DNA of 55,124 nt from Streptomyces sp. NRRL S-455. Its GTDB lineage: Bacteria; Actinomycetota; Actinomycetes; Streptomycetales; Streptomycetaceae. The stretch is taken from positions 1 through 55,124 of the forward strand of contig NZ_JOCT01000038.1 in the NCBI RefSeq assembly GCF_000717875.1, given 5' to 3'. Numbering within the stretch: position 1 is the first letter of the stretch; each line of letters starts with the position of its first letter. The notes below the pieces were generated by a model that had not been told where the DNA came from, ran no database searches, and saw nothing but the letters and a program-made list of their open reading frames with translations. The position numbers and the translations under genes are program-made. Shown here piece after piece: positions 53,459 to 55,124 of the stretch.

Positions 53459-54964
53459 ATGGCGTCCAGCCTGACGAAGGACTCGGCCCACCCGGGCACA
53501 CCCGGCTCCGAGAAGACCTTCTTCGGCCACCCCCGCGGACTGGCCACTCTGTTCATGACCGAGATGTGGGAGCGGTTCTCCTACTACGGCATGCGGGCCC
53601 TGCTCCCGCTGTACCTGGTGTCCCCGGGTGGCCTGCACCTCAGCGCGGGCACGGCCACGGCGATCTACTCCGTGTACCTGTCGCTCGTGTACCTGCTCAC
53701 CCTGCCCGGCGGCTGGTTCGCCGACCGTGTGCTCGGCCCCCGCAAGACGGTCGCCGTCGCGGGCCTGGTCATCATGCTCGGCCACCTGTGCCTCGCACTG
53801 CCCGCGGCCGCGAGCTTCTACACCGGCCTGGGGCTCGTCGCCATCGGCTCCGGCCTCCTGAAGGCCAACATCTCCACGATGGTCGGCCACCTCTACGACG
53901 GCCCGGAGGACCCGCGCCGCGACGGTGGCTTCACGGTCTTCTACATCGGCATCAACCTCGGTGCCTTCGTCGCTCCGCTGGTCATCGGCACGGTCGGCGA
54001 GAACGTCGACTGGCACCTGGGCTTCGCGCTGGCCGCGCTCGGCATGGCGCTGGGTCTCGTCCAGTTCCTGCTCGGCGGACGCCACCTGAGCGCGCGGAGC
54101 AGCGAGGTCCCGACCCCGCTGTCGCCCGCCGAGAAGGCGTCCACCCTGCGCAAGGGCCTGATCTGGCTGGCCGTCGCCGTGGTGTTCTACGGCGTCGTCG
54201 GCGGCACCGGCCACTTCACCCTGAACTGGGCGCTGATCCCGCTCACACTGCTCGGCCTGATCGTGCCGATCCTGGTCATCTCCCGGATCATGCGGGACAA
54301 GGACCTCGACTCCGGTGAGCGGTCGAAGGTGTCGGCGTACATCTGGTTCTTCGCCGCCGCCGCCGTCTTCTGGATGATCTACGACCAGGGCGGCTCCACC
54401 CTGTCGCTGTTCGCCGAGAAGAGCGCCGACAACTCGATCTTCGGCTGGGAGTTCCCGGTCTCCTGGTACCAGTCGGTCAACCCGGTCATGATCATGGCTC
54501 TGGCGCCGGTCTTCGCCTGGCTGTGGCTGTGGCTGAACCGGCGTGGCAAGGAGCCGAGCACCATCGTGAAGTTCGCCTCCGGTCTGGTGCTCGTGGGTGC
54601 GTCCTTCTTCCTCTTCCTCGCCCCGCTGTCGATCGCGGAGGGCGGTCACAAGGCCGCGGCGATGTGGCTGGTCGCGATCTACTTCGCGCAGACGGTTGGT
54701 GAGCTGACGCTGTCGCCGGTGGGTCTGTCCGTGACGACGAAGATGGCGCCGGTGAAGTACGCCTCGCAGATGATGGGCGTCTGGTTCCTCGCGGTCACCG
54801 CGGGCGACTCCGTCACCGCGCTGCTGTCCAACCCGGCCGTCGGGGGGATCAACCTCGACCGGATGGGCTTCGTGGCGCTGGAGGCGGCGCTGGCCGCGGT
54901 CGCCGGTTTCGCGGTGTTCATGTACCGCAAGAAGGTCAGGGCGATGATGGGCGACGTCCGCTGA
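53459..54964 (+). CDS. POT/PTR family proton-coupled peptide transporter
   Basis: 501 aa, about 12-14 membrane helices. The proton-coupling motif E35-x-x-E38-R39 is in MTEMWERFSYYGMRALLP. The next loop has GGWFADRVLGPRK, followed by FYIGINLGAFVAPL, the PTR2 signature region. It imports di- and tripeptides with protons. AAGGAA precedes ATG 53459. It follows a long structured leader and a divergent two-component system. Confidence 0.95.
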   Translation: MASSLTKDSAHPGTPGSEKTFFGHPRGLATLFMTEMWERFSYYGMRALLPLYLVSPGGLHLSAGTATAIYSVYLSLVYLLTLPGGWFADRVLGPRKTVAVAGLVIMLGHLCLALPAAASFYTGLGLVAIGSGLLKANISTMVGHLYDGPEDPRRDGGFTVFYIGINLGAFVAPLVIGTVGENVDWHLGFALAALGMALGLVQFLLGGRHLSARSSEVPTPLSPAEKASTLRKGLIWLAVAVVFYGVVGGTGHFTLNWALIPLTLLGLIVPILVISRIMRDKDLDSGERSKVSAYIWFFAAAAVFWMIYDQGGSTLSLFAEKSADNSIFGWEFPVSWYQSVNPVMIMALAPVFAWLWLWLNRRGKEPSTIVKFASGLVLVGASFFLFLAPLSIAEGGHKAAAMWLVAIYFAQTVGELTLSPVGLSVTTKMAPVKYASQMMGVWFLAVTAGDSVTALLSNPAVGGINLDRMGFVALEAALAAVAGFAVFMYRKKVRAMMGDVR

Positions 54965-54989
54965 CCGCCCTCACCGGTCCCTGGGGAAC

Positions 54990-55024
54990 GGGCCGTCGCA
55001 CTCCTGTGGTGCGGCGGCCCTTTC
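54990..55024 (+). terminator. Terminator of the POT gene
   Basis: A 12-bp stem GGGCCGTCGCAC / GTGCGGCGGCCC (one G-U) with an 8-base loop, followed by TTTCTC. Confidence 0.75.
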
Positions 55025-55050
55025 TCATGCTTTTCATGCCTTTTCATGCC
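55021..55050. repeat. Three tandem 10-bp units after the POT terminator
   Basis: TTTCTCATGC, TTTTCATGCC and TTTTCATGCC are contiguous. The remaining bases to the window end are G-rich with no feature seen. Confidence 0.5.
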
Positions 55051-55124
55051 TTCGTCGAGTCCGGTGGGCCCGCATCCGGAGTGAACCAGGGGTGGGTGGC
55101 GGGCCGGGGTGGGGCGGGGGGGGG

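Overview
The window is a stretch of Streptomyces chromosome core. Support for this: very high G+C with strong third-position bias, GTG and TTG starts, a WhiB protein of the exact Streptomyces WhiB length and sequence type, F420 biosynthesis genes, and, at the extreme left edge on the minus strand, the promoter and leader of an rRNA operon whose 16S gene lies outside the window. There is no prophage, insertion sequence, CRISPR array or tRNA gene. About 48 protein genes can be supported, including a small Trm112-like gene and a cysteine-rich leader peptide of 30 codons.

Layout: 1-350 rrn leader/promoter; 355-2456 divergent SpoIIM-like and RDD membrane proteins; 2492-4697 an unknown protein and SAH hydrolase (sahH); 5213-7393 a permuted PTS permease (EIIB-EIIC-EIIA, ManP-like order); 7535-13312 a leftward run of CDF transporter, manA, SIS-domain protein, Trm112-like protein, manB and a DUF3499 protein; 13607-19787 a zincin-like protein, DUF5719 secreted protein, a giant membrane glycosyltransferase and whiB; 20268-23306 cysteine leader peptide, cysteine dioxygenase, fbiA and fbiB; 23401-28204 an AlkA-like glycosylase, manC, a secreted PGRP-type amidase and a TIGR03089 protein; 28392-42168 seven LytR-CpsA-Psr (LCP) genes with a GT2 glycosyltransferase, a Cys-rich copper-storage-like protein and a small secreted protein; 42288-50926 thioesterase, acyl-CoA dehydrogenase, UDP-glucose dehydrogenase, CGNR regulator, two VOC proteins, purK-purE-dipeptidase and GtrA; 50956-54964 a two-component system and a POT-family peptide transporter.

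The genes converge on cell-envelope glycopolymer supply and attachment. ManA, ManB and ManC would lead from fructose-6-P or imported mannose-6-P to GDP-mannose. UDP-glucose dehydrogenase would supply UDP-glucuronate. GT2 enzymes and GtrA would move or polymerise sugars at the membrane, and LCP enzymes would transfer finished polymers to peptidoglycan. From memory, the gene order sahH / manA-SIS-manB-DUF3499-zincin-whiB-fbiA-fbiB / manC / LCP-TIGR03089 / acyl-CoA dehydrogenase / purE-purK-GtrA also matches the M. tuberculosis Rv3248c-Rv3277 region, so this is an old actinobacterial neighbourhood in which Streptomyces has expanded the LCP part.

The most unusual observations are: a polycysteine, apparently leaderless small ORF ahead of cysteine dioxygenase; tandem duplication of a two-gene LCP cassette together with its promoter and intergenic terminator; a four-cysteine pattern with one cysteine at the extreme C-terminus in six of the seven LCP proteins; three exact-period 20-bp tandem repeats ahead of fbiA; and 16-bp direct repeats two helical turns apart ahead of sahH.
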